Part shown: positions 13,933 through 25,554 of the stretch, in pieces
Layout of the letters: each line of letters begins with the position of its first letter
How positions within the stretch are numbered: the first letter of the stretch is position 1
NCBI GenBank assembly: GCA_027574665.1
Contig: CM050648.1
Location: 63,081,863-63,145,862 of the forward strand
Length of the DNA stretch: 64,000 bases
Reading direction: 5' to 3'
Source: Rhynochetos jubatus
Taxonomy: Eukaryota > Chordata > Aves > Eurypygiformes > Rhynochetidae
Notes under the pieces: generated by a model
The model's input: the letters and a program-made list of their open reading frames with translations, nothing else
Database searches by the model: none
Told to the model about the DNA's origin: nothing
Program-made: the position numbers and the translations under genes

Positions 13933-15484
13933 GCCAGCAAGAGCTCAGTCTTTTAAGCATTGTTGTTATCTTGGGTTGTTAGTCTGATACGCACCTCGGC
14001 ATATCCAGTTGCTGGATGCTGCAAAATGCGAAGTACTCAGTCTAAGAGTAACACAGGTCCTAAGTGTGGACTTACATTTGGGCAAATGAGTCTCTGGTTT
14101 TGAGACCCCAGTTTGGTTTTCTGTGGGCTCAGGGCCTGACAGCTCTATGCTTTGGGTGAAAAAGCCCCATTAGACCAGCTTCTTGGCCTCTTGAGGTCAA
14201 CAGAGCATTGTGTTCACTAGAAGTGTCTTGGTGGCTTGGAAAGTACAGTGCTAGCCTGGAACTGGACTGGAGTCAATTTTTCTTCTTGTTTGGTTCCAGA
14301 CAAGCAATGGCCTATCTACCTGTGTTACTGATAAGATGCTACATCTGTTATTCCAGAGGTGTGATTTCTGTTTGTGTAGGTGAATTTAAACTGGAGCAGG
14401 GGTGTGGGCAGTCTCAGCAGTGTGGACGTAATCAGCTGTCCCAAGACCCATCTGGCATTAGACCCTCACCTCGTTCTCAGTGTCTGGGACCCCCTCTTCC
14501 CTCTGTGTGCACTGGCTGTGGTCCAAAGTTCGCTTCCCAGCAGCTGCAGGAGCTGCAGGGGTCATTCAGGATGGCACTGCTGCAGGGAGACAGCGAGTGC
14601 TAGAGCCATCCTGCCATGGACATCCACAAGCTGGTCACAGGCTGCTCTCGGTTCTGTCTTCCCAGAAATGCCTAGGGCTGTGCTTTGAGGCTGGTGGGCT
14701 TGACCTTGTGCAGCTATGGGCATCATTTGGTTTGCTGAGGCTTTATTGTTAGTGATGAGAACTGAGAAGGAGACCTTCAGTAACCCAAAACCAGGCTGAG
14801 TGGCAGAGCAGTTGCAGTGTGGAGGTTACAGGTATTTTAATTTGTTAATTGATTTCATGTAGAAATGATTAAGAGGTGTAGTTGAGGTTTCTCTGGATGG
14901 TATTTTATAGAATATCCTGCTTAGGGTATGAAAACTACCGAGTGTTTTCTCCAGGTAACTAGGCTAGTGACTCAGTCAGTCAGGTGTGCTGGAGGAGATG
15001 CTAGGTGGGAAATGAAGGGGAAGACAATGGCATCAGAATGACAGCATGGCAATTACCTCGCCAACAAAAGCAGGGTATTAAGAAGATCAGCCACAGTGTT
15101 TCACACCCAGATATGTTTAATGTAATATATGATCCTAAAATTCATTACTGAAGTACTGAAATATCACCGATAGGATCTTCTGTAGAAGATGTGTTAATGG
15201 CTTTTAACTGTATACTGTATTTATCTGGGCTTTTTTATACAGCATATTTTTTAAAACGCATTTAAATTGTTAATAGGCTGCAGAATTGTTAAACTCAGCA
15301 ATTATTTCAACCTGTAAATATGTTATTTGGAAAACATGCAAATTGTTTTTGTTCGCATGCTCATTTTATCTGTGTTTTCTGCCAGTGAAATGTAGAAATT
15401 GTCAAGGATTTTTTTTTTTTTTCATTCAAGCTACAATTTGTTAAAGTAATGAACTGATATTTGCCATGATACCATGTTAACAGC

Positions 15485-15502
15485 GTGTTTTATCTTGTAG
15501 GC
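15485..15502 (+). other. ZNF407: Splice acceptor of ZNF407 terminal exon
   Basis: A pyrimidine-rich stretch, TTTTATCTTGTAG, ends in AG at 15499-15500, and homology-like coding sequence starts immediately after. The first two exon bases (GC) complete a glycine codon begun by the last base of the previous exon, giving a split after the first codon position. The reading frame also runs a few codons back into the intron, but those residues are intronic and not part of the protein. Confidence 0.85.
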
Positions 15503-16849
15503 ATCGTCTCCAAGTCCTATGAGTGCCGACTGAAGGGGCAAGGAGCAACCTTTGTGGAAACTACGAGTCCGTTTACCGCAGCAGCACTGGGAGAGGTTTC
15601 TCCCGTTAAAGAGAAGGTCTTCCGGGGCAGTAGAAGACAGCCACAGTCACCCGAGGAAGTTCAGCAGGTCATTATTATCCAAGGATACGATGGAGACTTC
15701 GCAATTGACGCCTCTGTGGAAGAAACAGCGGCGGCTACCCTTCAGACTCTCGCAATGGCTGGTCAGGTGGCCAGGGTGGTCCATATTACAGAAGACGGGC
15801 AAGTCATAGCTACGAATCAAAACGGCTCACACGTGAGTAGTGTGGTTCCAGGGCAGATACTTACGGAGCAGTTAGCAGACGGTGCAACGCAGGTGGTAGT
15901 GGTTGAAGGAACAGGAACCGACATGGAGGAGGCTGTTCGCATAGATGCGGTTCCTGACTCCAGCGGCACTGTTCTGCAGCAGATAATGCGACAAGAAGTT
16001 TTAGATGCTTCCGAAGCTACAGTCCATCCTCCAGACTCCTCCTCGGCATTAGATGCCCTGCTTTGCGCTGTAACAGAGCTGGGTGAAGTGGAAAACAAAT
16101 CTGGACTCCTTGACAGATGCAGGTCTAGTCACAAAGATTTCTTCCAAATGCCAAACCCAGAGATGCCCAGCGTTCCCGGTGATGCAGAGGGACAAGAGAT
16201 ACAAATGTTCCATGAAGTTCAAGAGACTCGGGAAGATACCGAACCTATGGAAGTAGTGACGCGGGTCATGCACCCATCGGCTATAATTGCATCTCAAGAG
16301 AGAGCTCAGGCTGCCTTCAAGAAAATGGTCCAAGGAGTGTTACAGTTTGCTGTATGTGATACGGCTGCAGCCGACCAGCTGATGAAAGAAGGTGTCACTC
16401 AGGTCATTGTAAACGAGGAAGGGACCGTGCATATGGTAGCTAGAGAAGGCTCGCAGATCATTATGCAGGAAGCTGGTAGCCACGCGCTCAGCGTCCAGAG
16501 CGAGCACATGGATTTAGTTGAGTCGGATGGAGAAATATCACAGATTATCGTCACGGAAGAAATAGCCCAAGCCATGGTGCAGGGTTCTGAGGGTGACTTC
16601 TCCGAAGGTGCAACCCACTACATCGTCACAGAATTGCCACCGGACATGCAGGACGAGCCTGGTGTCTACTCACATGCTGTGATAGAGACAGCTGGGTCTC
16701 CAGAGATTTTGCAGGCTGGCACAGCCATAAAAACAGAAGCTGGATCCCCTGATAGAGCGGAACAGCTAACAAGCATGGTCATTTATACAGAGGGGAGCTC
16801 ACAAGTAATTCAAGGCCAGAGAGATGAGAACGCAGTCCAAGAAGCATGA
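15501..16849 (+). CDS. ZNF407: ZNF407 terminal coding exon (C-terminal ~449 residues)
   Basis: This is a partial gene: only the last coding exon is in the window, ending at TGA 16847-16849. I recognise the C-terminal region of ZNF407, a large nuclear multi-C2H2 zinc-finger protein thought to regulate transcription. Counting from the first exon residue, this part has no zinc fingers. It is acidic and glutamine-rich, with recurring hydrophobic 'Q-[VI]-[IV]-V-x-E' segments: QQVIIIQG (~55-62), RVVHITEDGQV (~92-102), TQVVVVEG (~130-137), VTQVIVNEEGTVHMV (~299-313), SQIIMQEAG (~318-326), ISQIIVTEE (~346-354), HYIVTELPP (~373-381) and MVIYTEGSSQVIQ (~426-438). Codon use is smooth, with no frameshift or internal stop over 1.35 kb, unlike any other frame here. 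The last residues are VQEA. ZNF335 has a related style of sequence and is the main alternative. The acidic repeats suggest an activation or protein-binding region, which is inference. Confidence 0.87.
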
Positions 16850-17111
16850 AGAGCTTCATCTCCTAGGCTCGACGCAGGGCAAAACTGGAAATTCCCAGCT
16901 CCATGGAGGCAGTGTGTTCCTGGGCTGTTTCCCGTAAAACCTTCTCAATACGACACCCTCCTGGGCAGGTCACACCCTGCGGGAACTGAGGTCGGCTACT
17001 AGGAGGAGTTCACTGGAAAGGATTGTACAATCTACCTACAATAGCACTAAGAATTATTGTATGGGGTTATTATAAAACAAGCATATTAGCGTACAAAAGA
17101 GGATAAAAGGG

Positions 17112-17134
17112 CCCCCCCCCCCCCCCCCCCCCCC
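17112..17134 (+). repeat. Poly-C tract, 23 C, in probable 3' UTR
   Basis: A run of 23 cytosines lies about 260 bases after the ZNF407 stop codon. If transcribed it would form a C-rich element of the type bound by PCBP/hnRNP E proteins, which can stabilise mRNA. Such binding is known for C-rich UTR elements in general and is only inferred here. The exact length may be affected by sequencing error. Confidence 0.95.
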
Positions 17135-17321
17135 AAATTATGTATCGTCCCATTCACTGCTTTCTTTGTTGTTTGGGTTTTTTGGTTTTGTTTTGTTTTG
17201 TTTTAATTTTGTTTTATCTCAGGGTCATTCCCTGCCTTCTGTCATTCTTGTGCAACTTAATGGCAGAAGTAAAGTAATTCCACTTACTTGTACATTTTGT
17301 GAACAGATAAATAAGCAAAAC

Positions 17322-17327
17322 AATAAA
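17322..17327 (+). promoter_or_regulatory. ZNF407: Candidate polyadenylation signal AATAAA for ZNF407
   Basis: This is the first canonical hexamer I see after the stop codon, about 475 bases downstream. An alternative is at 18076-18081. A T- or GT-rich downstream element is weak here, so usage cannot be decided from sequence alone. Confidence 0.4.
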
Positions 17328-17350
17328 ACCCACAATAACAAGGTGAACGG

Positions 17351-19274
17351 GTAAGCTTTACACACTGTCATCCACGCCCTTCTTCATTTTAACGAAGAAC
17401 ACGTGACATTTTCCTTTCTAGAATCTTACTTTAAAATATCCCTGGCTAAAAATATGTCATCAAAATAAGGGGGGTTTGCATCTAAAATCGAATTTTTCAT
17501 AGTACCTTACTCTTTCATGGTACCACATAGGACTATCCCTAAAGAAGAGCTCAAAAAGGCTACACTTCAGACAATTCTTGATTATACATATTCAGAAAGA
17601 AGAACTTGATGCCTGTAACTTCCACTAAATTTTAGATGAGAGTCCTACATAAGAAATGTGCATTTTTGAAAAAAAAAAAAAAAAAATATTGTCACTGTCA
17701 GTGTTTTGCTTTCCTTACCAATAGCGCTTCATATAAATACCATTTTGCAGTTCATTTTGTGAGAGACTTCTGAAATGTTAGGGGGGTTTTTAAAGAAAAT
17801 TCTGACACGGACATTAACAAGTAGAAAAAAAAAAAAAAAAGGTGACCTTGTATTTCTTGCTTAGTCCAGAATGTCAGTTATTTACTTGTGGGTATACTGC
17901 AATTGTTCCATGCAAGTTCATGTTGAAAACATTTGTTTCATGATACAACTGCTTTTGTTTCCTTTTAAAAAAAAAATATATAAAATATAAACTGGTGAGG
18001 TTTGGGGATTTTTTTTTTTTTTTGTCTTTCAAATGTTAGCATTAAAATGAAGCATCATGATTTTTAATATTAAGCAATAAACAGAACTGGCATTCAGCAG
18101 GAGCAAACGAATGCTATCTGTTATGTCTGTGCACTTTCTCTTTTCCTTTCTCTGGCTCGCTAGATAGATAAAGATAAAAGAATCTAATTTCTGAAGTGTG
18201 CCTCCTGCATGCTTAATACAATTGTGTAAGTGTTTAGGGTATAAGCCATGCTGACTCTAGAGATAACTGGGTTTCCTATCATGTTTAATATCTGAAAATT
18301 ATCAACTCTAAGAAAGTTGGGGTGAGGTAAAACAATAGTTCCTTCCTGACGGAACTGTTTAAAAATGTATTTTCTGATAGAGCTGCTGAGAAAAGGTGCT
18401 TCGTTCTGGGGCTGTAGGATCCTGCTGTCTTTTCTTCTCTTTTTATTATTATTTTTTATATTTTATTATTTTCAGGAATTAAGGCCGTGTCTTTGTCAAA
18501 CCCCCCAAAAAAGTAAATTTCAAGTTAGACATCGAGATTCGTAATTAGCCGAGTTTGACTTGCTCATCTTTCTTAAAAGTGACAGCCTGTTCACTTACTC
18601 TTAAATACTGTCTTCAGCAAACAGTGACAGGATCAACTCCCGTTTGTTATCAGGAAAAAGGTGACCTTTACAAAATGATGGCCCTCTGCAAGACTCTCAC
18701 AGATGTTCAAAAAACTGAATGTTTTTCAGTGGAAATATTTCTTCTTGATCATTTCTCCTGTTAACTGTAGCCCTGTGGTCTTGCAGCTTGGATGCTAATT
18801 CTTCGCCGTGCCGAGTCCTGTATGGCTAACCTTTCTGCTGCAGTACAGGGTGTTGACACTGACATGCTGCAGTTTACCATTTGTGATTTATTTAGGATAA
18901 ATATGTCTCAGGTGGCATTTAATCCTTCATAAAACCAGTGTAGCCTGCAGTGTCAAACCAGCAATCACATTGTATGCACGATGAAAAGAGCAGACCTTTG
19001 CATAAAAAAAAAAACACCACCACCACAGAGGTAGGTGTTCCTGTGCTCGGGAGCCCTGGGAAGGATTCACTAACCTCCCGTGTGCTGTAATTACCTGGAA
19101 GCTCAGGTTAACGAGACTTCTCTCCGAGTGCAGCCTGATCAGGAGAGCCAGTATTTTTCTAGGGCTTTTTTTTTTTCCTCCTTTCTAACGTGCACTTCAA
19201 AGTTAACTTACCAGTGCCCTACAGATGTAACGTCAGAAATCAAGGGTGACATTCACTCCTGAGCCGACAGCCTG
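17351..19274. other. AT-rich region after ZNF407; no gene seen
   Basis: The stretch is AT-rich with many A and T homopolymers (for example about 17670-17686, 17825-17840 and 18010-18023). It may include a distal part of the ZNF407 3' UTR, since AATAAA occurs at 18076-18081. Short frames on the + strand near 18555-18764 and 19080-19262 show no family resemblance and no supporting splice sites or codon bias. I see no mobile element that I can name. Confidence 0.5.
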
Positions 19275-19720
19275 CTCAGGGACTCGGCACGCTGTCAGCC
19301 CCGTGCTGGAATGCTCCCGCCATACACTGCAAGGCCAGGCCGCAGCACATCTCTCCCACGGCTTCGGCAACTCCTCCCTGGCATTTGTCTCCCTCCCGGG
19401 CCAGAGCTCCTGACACCGTGCCGTATCATAAACTGGGAGGAGATTAGCTCCATGGATCTGCCAAGCTTTCCCTTGCCCGCTGCCCTGGAGAGCGGGGAAG
19501 GAGGAGGCGAAAGGGAGCAGCGCCGGAACAGGACCCGAGCCCCCAGGACAGCCGCGCGTGGTGCTGGCGGCTGGTGAGGTGCCCGCGGCAGGTCAGGGAG
19601 CGGCTCGGGGTCTGCGGGAGCCCTTTGCCACAGGCAGCGTGCACCGTCACAGCACACAAGAACTTGAGGGGGGCGGTCTGGGAGGGTGTGTAGCCCAGGC
19701 CATTCACTCCCGAACGTGTG
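19275..19720. promoter_or_regulatory. CpG-rich patch A (candidate CpG island)
   Basis: About 450 bases are clearly GC-rich with many CpG dinucleotides, including GCCGCGCGTGG and GCCCGCGGCAGG, against an AT-rich background. It starts 2.4 kb after the ZNF407 stop. Several open frames on both strands overlap it, which is expected of GC-rich DNA with few stop codons; none looks like a known protein. It could be a promoter for an unannotated transcript, an orphan CpG island acting as an enhancer, or local GC-biased sequence. Confidence 0.45.
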
Positions 19721-20269
19721 TTTCGCTTGTTTGAACGCCTTCGGTCGCCTGTCTCCTGGAAAAGTCAAGGGCTACGCCACAATGGAAGTAGTCATTGGGA
19801 GTACAGTATTCCCGTGTCAGTCTGATATTCTGACTGCCGGGGCCGTTGGCTTCGTTTCCTCTTGGCTATCCATTCTGACTGAGCATTAATGAAGTTGGAT
19901 CGTACTTTGAACTGTGCAAAACAGGTCAAAATTTTAAGTGTTTAGGAAGCATTGAACTAGTATCCAGGGGAGGTAGAAAAAACCCACCAGCAACAACAAC
20001 CAGAAGTGAACAGAATACTCCTAAATGTAAACAGCCAGAGGAAGAAGAGGTGTTTCTGGCGAGCAGTTTCACCTCCCATTTCTTAGCAATCCGATAGGGC
20101 CCCCCGAAGGCTGTGTCTCCTGGGCCCTCAAATCAGGCTCCGTCTTTGGGGAAAATGGGAGATGAGAGATAGCTGGAAACTCTGTTTAGAGAAATATTTC
20201 CTATAACAAAAACAATAAGGGAGGGGAAAAAAAAACCCCAGCGCAGCCCAAAGTGCCCACAGCCACATA
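19721..20269. other. Spacer between CpG-rich patches; no gene seen
   Basis: This is mixed-composition sequence with a short CAACAACAACC repeat near 19990 and an A run near 20228. I see no coding frame, RNA gene or mobile element that I can support. Confidence 0.5.
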
Positions 20270-20730
20270 CCATTCTGCCTGACTCCCAGCCGTGCTCCGC
20301 GACGGAGGCGAGGGAGCCAGCGCCGGTAGCTGATGCGCTAAGGTATGCACATGCGGATTGTGCTCAGCGCTGCGAGCGCCGCTGTCATTCAGAAATGCCG
20401 CTTTGACACCAGAAAGGCTAGCTCTGAGGTCCGGGAAGAAATACGTTTGTGATCTTTGCGGACGGTGGGTTCAGCTTGTGTAATCACCGTAGGAATCTCC
20501 GCGTGTCGACGTTCTGACGCCTTGGGCTAACCCTGAACTGAACCCGAGCTTCAAATGCGGGCGAGCCCCCCTCAGAAAATCAGGGGGATTGAGGGTTGGG
20601 GCTGGAGCTCCGGGCAGAGCCGCGCAAGGAGCTCGCGGTGTGGTAGGTGCGTGCCGCCGAAAGCCACTTCGGGGGCTTTTTTCCAACTTTTCCCTGCTCT
20701 GTAGGCTTCCTGAGCGCAAAAGCTGTAAAC
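20270..20730. promoter_or_regulatory. CpG-rich patch B (candidate CpG island)
   Basis: CpG dinucleotides are dense, for example GCTCCGCGACGGAGGCGAGG near 20295 and GCTGCGAGCGCCGCTG near 20370, and again through 20500-20670. The background on both sides is AT-rich. Together with patch A it makes a paired GC-rich zone 2.4-3.9 kb beyond ZNF407. It is a candidate promoter or enhancer. No TATA box or initiator is obvious, and overlapping frames on both strands show no recognisable domain. Confidence 0.45.
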
Positions 20731-22424
20731 AGAACGACAAAGGGAGAAGGATAAAGCCAAAACCACTCCTGAAATTTGAATCGAAGTTCTGGTGAGAGGA
20801 TGACGTAAGAGCAAAAAGGTCATTCATTTGGCAAAATAAAAGAGAGCTGTGAGTTTTCACTGATTTCACCGTGCAATATTAGCCCATAATTTAAGATAGC
20901 ACGCGGCTCACTTAAACAGCCTACCCCTGTTCCATCTTGTTGAAGAATACAATTCGTTTTCTGCTCCTCTAGGGTGATATCATTTTATATGAAGAAAAAA
21001 GTTAGCTCAGATGGCAGTTATATGTTTCGGAAGCACCTTCTAATCAGGGATTGGTGATTCATTATTAGCTTCAGCAGGCGATCCATCTGACATGTAAGGG
21101 GAAAAAATTAGCAGCTGTCACTGCATGATGAGTTAATTTCCTGATAGGCCTGACACTGAAAAGCCATTTGGAGACATGGAGATGGCTGATGAGAAAACCT
21201 GGTGCTGGTTTATAATTGGAGAGAAAGAAAGGGCAGAGAGACAGAGGGAGGTGGGGGAGGGACCGAGGCTAATCTACAAGTGGGGATGGATGTTTGTATA
21301 TTTACAAAATAGACTGCTTCACAATAACCCGCATTACCGCGCGCGCACACCTCGGCGCTTAAGTAATAAGGACCGGGCCCTTTCATTTTCCTTCTGCCGC
21401 GTGTCATTATTTCTAGTCATTTGTAATTAGTACTCTAGACGGTTTTACGCTTACTCCAGCCCGGGTGAGCGGTGTACAAGCACGCGATTGGGTTATCTTG
21501 CGGTGACATTGAAACCTGACATTTTAGTGGAAAGGGGAGAAAATGACGCTATCCCTTTAATGGTTCTTGCTGCAATTTTCTTAATTGCAGCTCGAGATTT
21601 CAATCAATCATACAAAAATAAACTTATTTGAAACAAATACTGCTGAAACTTCCAAGGGCACAGTTGCAAACAATAGAAGGGTATTCAAAGAAACCTCTTG
21701 TAAAGTATGAGGAAATACACTCTTCGAAATACGTAAGCACACGCCTGTCTGTTTATCCTTTGTAAGAAAAGTAAAACCATGGAGGAAATAGGCATGCAAG
21801 ACCAAGTGTTGGAATCTGCCTGGTGTGTGTAATAGAGACAGCCACACCAGGTCTTTTATATGTATTAAATAAAGCTAATAGAAAGCCCTCGGCCAGAAAC
21901 GAACTCATTTCTTGAGTGGCTGTGCATGTTAGGTACTTCTTTAAAGGGCTGCTGTTTTTCAGCTGTTTAAATAAGGGATTGAACATGCCCCGCAAAGGAA
22001 GCCAGGCTTTGCTTTGACTGAAAAAAAAAAACCCACCATGAATACTTAAAACTTTTGTTTTTCAAAACGGTAGAATATAAGGAGATTTTCACGTTATCAG
22101 AAAATATTTTTTGGCTCAAGAGCGTGAACCAGTAGCTTCCACCAGCTCTGTATGTACCAAACAGAGCTTTGCCGGTTTTCTGTTAGGATACTCTTAAATG
22201 ATGGTCAAAGATTTGGGAGCAGTGATGGAGGGGGGAATATCCGTGGCAGGCAGGTAGCTCCAGCACGTCTCATGCAATTGAAATGTGATAGATGACTAGT
22301 ACACAAGCCAGGATTACGTCCTGCAACACAACTGGACACTTGACCTTGTTTAAAATACATTCTTGTCCTCTGGCAGCAACACATTTATCAAGGCTACTTT
22401 GAGTGACCAGTCGTAGCGCGTAGC
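20731..22424. other. Intergenic DNA with regulatory-like character; no gene seen
   Basis: There is no supported gene. The 20.87-21.17 kb part has low CpG and words such as ATTAGCTTCAGCAGG and AGTTAATTTCC that resemble conserved non-coding DNA near developmental genes. At 21597-21610 TTTCAATCAATCAT contains the TGATTGAT-type PBX/HOX site on the minus strand. A 9-bp inverted repeat is at 21569-21591. Regulatory function is inference. Confidence 0.35.
21569..21591. repeat. Perfect 9-bp inverted repeat, 5-nt loop
   Basis: The arms GCTGCAATT (21569-21577) and AATTGCAGC (21583-21591) are exact reverse complements around the loop TTCTT. It lies just before a PBX/HOX-like TCAATCAATCA. It could be a paired transcription-factor site rather than a structured RNA; nothing shows transcription. 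Confidence 0.7.
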
Positions 22425-22760
22425 CCTGCCCTGGAGGTCGGCACTAGCCGAGGACCATCGGGTTCTGGGAGTTTCTGATTAGTAAGAGTAGCAGGCCCCT
22501 GGGCAGCAACAGCTTAGCGCTGGGGCGGCTTTTCTTCCGTATTCCCCCGGCCCCCGATCACTCTTCTTGCCTTGAATCCTCATTCCATACTGCAGCTTTG
22601 CCGTGTGTCGGTTCAGCTCCTGGGAGGTCCTGCACACAGACTCCCGTCGCCGGTTGGTCATGTGCGGGAGTGATCCACCCGGATGCGCAGGGAGCGGAGG
22701 AACCGGCGGTCGGTTTGCGACCCCGCTAGCTTTCATCCCTTGTTATGCAAGTAGCCGTGG
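22425..22760. promoter_or_regulatory. CpG-rich patch C
   Basis: CpGs are frequent here (GTCGTAGCGCGTAGCC upstream near 22410, CCCCCGGCCCCCGATC near 22545, and the 22640-22720 stretch with CCCGTCGCCGG and GGAACCGGCGGTCGG). It is weaker and shorter than patches A and B. It may be a regulatory element or a transcription start for a non-coding RNA. No coding frame is convincing. Confidence 0.35.
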
Positions 22761-25554
22761 GCTTCAAGCTCCACGCAATGGTCAACAGACAGATTATCAA
22801 AGTCATCCAGCTGCCCGGGGTGGCTGGTTGGGAAAGTCAGGTGTCACCAAGGGGCCGTCTGGTCAGACGAAGGAGAAGAAAAGATGGAGTAAATCCAAGG
22901 GTAGGAGGCAGAGCCTTTGTTTCTGCTAGGAAGTGAGCTTTATAAGGAGCCTCCGAAAGCAGAAACAGAACTGAATTACCAGGGACCTAAAGCAGTGGCT
23001 GCCCACACGTAACAAAGCCGTACTCACAGGAGCTGAGAGACCAGGAGCAGGCTAAACAGGACGGCAAAACCCAGTGCCTTTCCAGCGCACACCCACAACC
23101 CAAACTCAGCTCCCTTTCCCTCTCCGTTGTCCCCTTCTGCTCCTCGCCCAGCACAGAGGGCAGAGACAAGCGATTTCGTAGGCGCATCCACCGACCCTGC
23201 TGTGCGACGCAGGACACGGCGTCTGGGTGAAAGGTCTGGACGTGGGAAGTGCCCCACTTGCAGGTGAGACCGGGTCAGGAAGGGGCTTCTGACACTCCCT
23301 GATCACCGCGGGGGGACACCGGCAGAGAAGGCACACGTCTCATCCAGGTAGGAGGGAGGAGCGCCAGGGGAAGGAAAGGACTCGTTCCTGCTGGAAATGA
23401 GGCCTTTGCAAGCAGATGTTGTACGCTGAGAGAGTTGCAGGCCTTTCCCTCAAATCCTGCTAAACTTCTTCAATCTGCCAACGTGCTCCTCAGTGGCTGG
23501 GGTGTGGAACAGGTTTGTGTTTTCTGCTCAGCATATGGTGGTGACTGCTGGTGTTTGGTAGCTGTGAAATCCAGATGCCCAGCTCCAGGAGGATTTTCCC
23601 CTTGCTAGGGACATCTGGCCATCCTCTCAGCTTTCCTCTTTCGTCTTCTCCTCATTTTTGCTTGCAGTCTGTGAGCCTTGCCCACGAATTTGCAAAGCAG
23701 ATCACTCAGCTGATTTATTCTTCTGCTTTCATTCCAGGTTAAGGAGGAGTCAGCAGTGGGAAGCCCGGGGTTGCGGTTGCACCTGGGGACCCAGATAGAG
23801 ACGTGTGGGTCCTAAGCCCACCGCCAGCTCTTGCCAGGGCAGCAGAGGGGGCTGAGGCTGCTGTGGCACGTTGAACAGGAGGCGGAGGCACTGTCGGCTG
23901 GCAGCAGCCTGGTAGGGATGGCAGGTGAAGGGAAACCTGGAGGGATGCATCTGAAACAGCAGGATGGCTGCCTTGCTTTGGCTTGGAGCAGCTGGGCACT
24001 GCCCGGGGTGTTTGTGCTCAGACTCCTGCCTTAAATCCATGTGCGAGCTGTGACGATAGAATTAGGGACAGCAGGTACTGCAGGTATTTAGAGCAAATGG
24101 AAGCAGGAATTTCCACAAGCATTTCTGTCCAGTAGCTGGGAGCTTGGATCCACGGGGGAAATGAGTGACCTGGGAGAGCTTCTAGACCCCAGACACCTTT
24201 CTATTACTGTTTTCTCTCAATTCCATGAGTGAATGTCTTGTTCCTGCAGGTAAAGGGCTGACAGGAACAGGCTTGCCACACACCTGGTAATCCCGCCCGC
24301 TGACCATTCTCTATAGAAACTGCGTGTCTTGCTGGACGGTGTCGTGGTCTGTGGTCGATGTGATGTGGACAAAAGACTGCTGCCGAGGAGCAGGAGCCAA
24401 GCCTTAGGCAACCTGCCCGTCGAAGTCAGGAAGAGACGGTAACCAAACTCATTTGCTCTTGCGGACTGTTGGTATCTGACTCCAAGATTCCGTAGACAAA
24501 GTGCTAACGCAGCGGAAATCATTATCAGTCTACTCTTCTGCGCTGGGTTCGTCCTCCTTCCTCTTGCCCCCATTTGCTGGGCCTTCCTACTAAATAGAGA
24601 CCAGATTGACCCTTCTGCAGCAGCAAGCTCCCAAGAGGTGCGAATCCGTATCTTGTCCTGTCTTCTTCTGAGGGGGTTTCACGGCTCAGCTCCTGCTTCC
24701 TCACTTGACACCTCGGCAGGGCGAGCGAGGCTCCTGCCCAAGCCGCCCAGCCGTGGTTTGGCTGCAGCGTGGGTGCACCCCAGTGTCCCCCCCTTTCACT
24801 CCGCCGTGCCACGGGTGGTGTGCAGGGGCTCACCGCACACGCAGCTTCTCCATAACTTGTCTTCACAGTTTAGTGGGTGGGCCCGGTGCCGAGTTTATTG
24901 CGTGCTGTTGAAAGCCTGCTCCAGAGGCTGGATGAGTCATTTTCTATGGACGTTTCTTCTGGTACTTGTCACTCTGGAATATGAGTGCTTCTCAGCTCTT
25001 CGTGGCTTTGTCCTGCTTTAACCCCACTAAGGTAGCATGAGGAATTGTTTTCTCTTTTGCAGATGGAGAGCTACAGACTCCAGGGAATGAGGACCCCGGG
25101 ACCTCAGTTGAGCTGACACAGACTCCAGTTTTCCAAAGCTGTCAGGCTTGGTTAAGTGTGGACACATCCCTGGTATGTGAACATCATACTCCCTTTTTAA
25201 TGCTCCATCGTGGCCTTTGTGTCTCTCACCAGGAGTGTGCTCAGAGTACCCGCAGGCCAGATACCAGGGGCTGATGTGGGCACTGGCCGCAAAAGAGCAT
25301 TTCTTTGTTTGCTCTGCTGTGCCCCAACTCTTCTCCTGGCCCCTGACTGTTCCTATCACCTCTGGGGCTGTCTGCTGCTGACACGTATATAGCAAATTCC
25401 CATTTCTGTATATGGATCATGGAGCTCATACGGATATTAAACATACAGGCAACAGTAGTGCGTGGGGATGTCTCTACTGGGCATATGAGAGCTTGCACAA
25501 AAGGGAGAGCCAGGCTTTGGGTATTCCCACACGGGGATCCTTAACTGCCAGCCG
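22761..25554. other. GC-moderate intergenic DNA; no gene seen
   Basis: This region is more GC-rich than the rest of the intergenic space and has many overlapping frames on both strands (for example around 23.75-24.03, 24.2-24.9 and 25.0-25.5 kb). None has a recognisable domain, a signal peptide with a consistent continuation, or paired splice sites. Long frames on both strands at once are what GC-rich, stop-poor DNA gives by chance. An unannotated lncRNA is possible but not shown. Confidence 0.45.

Larger units (their letters stand above)
1..15500 (+). other. ZNF407: Last intron of ZNF407 (5' part outside the window)
   Basis: This stretch lies directly upstream of the ZNF407 terminal exon and ends in a good splice acceptor, so it reads as intron. 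I found no frame with the repeated Cys-x2-Cys...His-x3-5-His spacing expected of the upstream zinc-finger exons, so those should lie left of the window. The open frames present are short, overlap on both strands and look random. Contents I can name are a 29-base C run (5391-5419), a 21-base G run (10399-10419), a GGAT/AGAT microsatellite (13833-13932), a duplicated 20-mer (13286-13305 and 13331-13350) and one CRE palindrome (6691-6698). ZNF407 is known to have very long introns, which fits. A short exon, or a nested gene on the other strand, could have escaped a reading by eye. Confidence 0.7.
16850..17350 (+). other. ZNF407: Probable ZNF407 3' untranslated region (minimum extent)
   Basis: This sequence follows the stop codon directly and has no coding frame. 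It contains a 23-base C run (17112-17134), a TTTTG-rich stretch (about 17164-17213) and an AATAAA at 17322-17327. The end is not certain: further AATAAA signals occur, for example at 18076-18081, and poly-A and poly-T rich DNA runs to about 18.1 kb, so longer transcripts are possible. The extent is inferred from signals only. Confidence 0.5.

Noticed and set aside
14208..14752. Overlapping + strand frames just upstream of the ZNF407 terminal exon
   Set aside because: They lack zinc-finger spacing, are open in several frames at once, and have no acceptor/donor pair that would join them in phase to the terminal exon.
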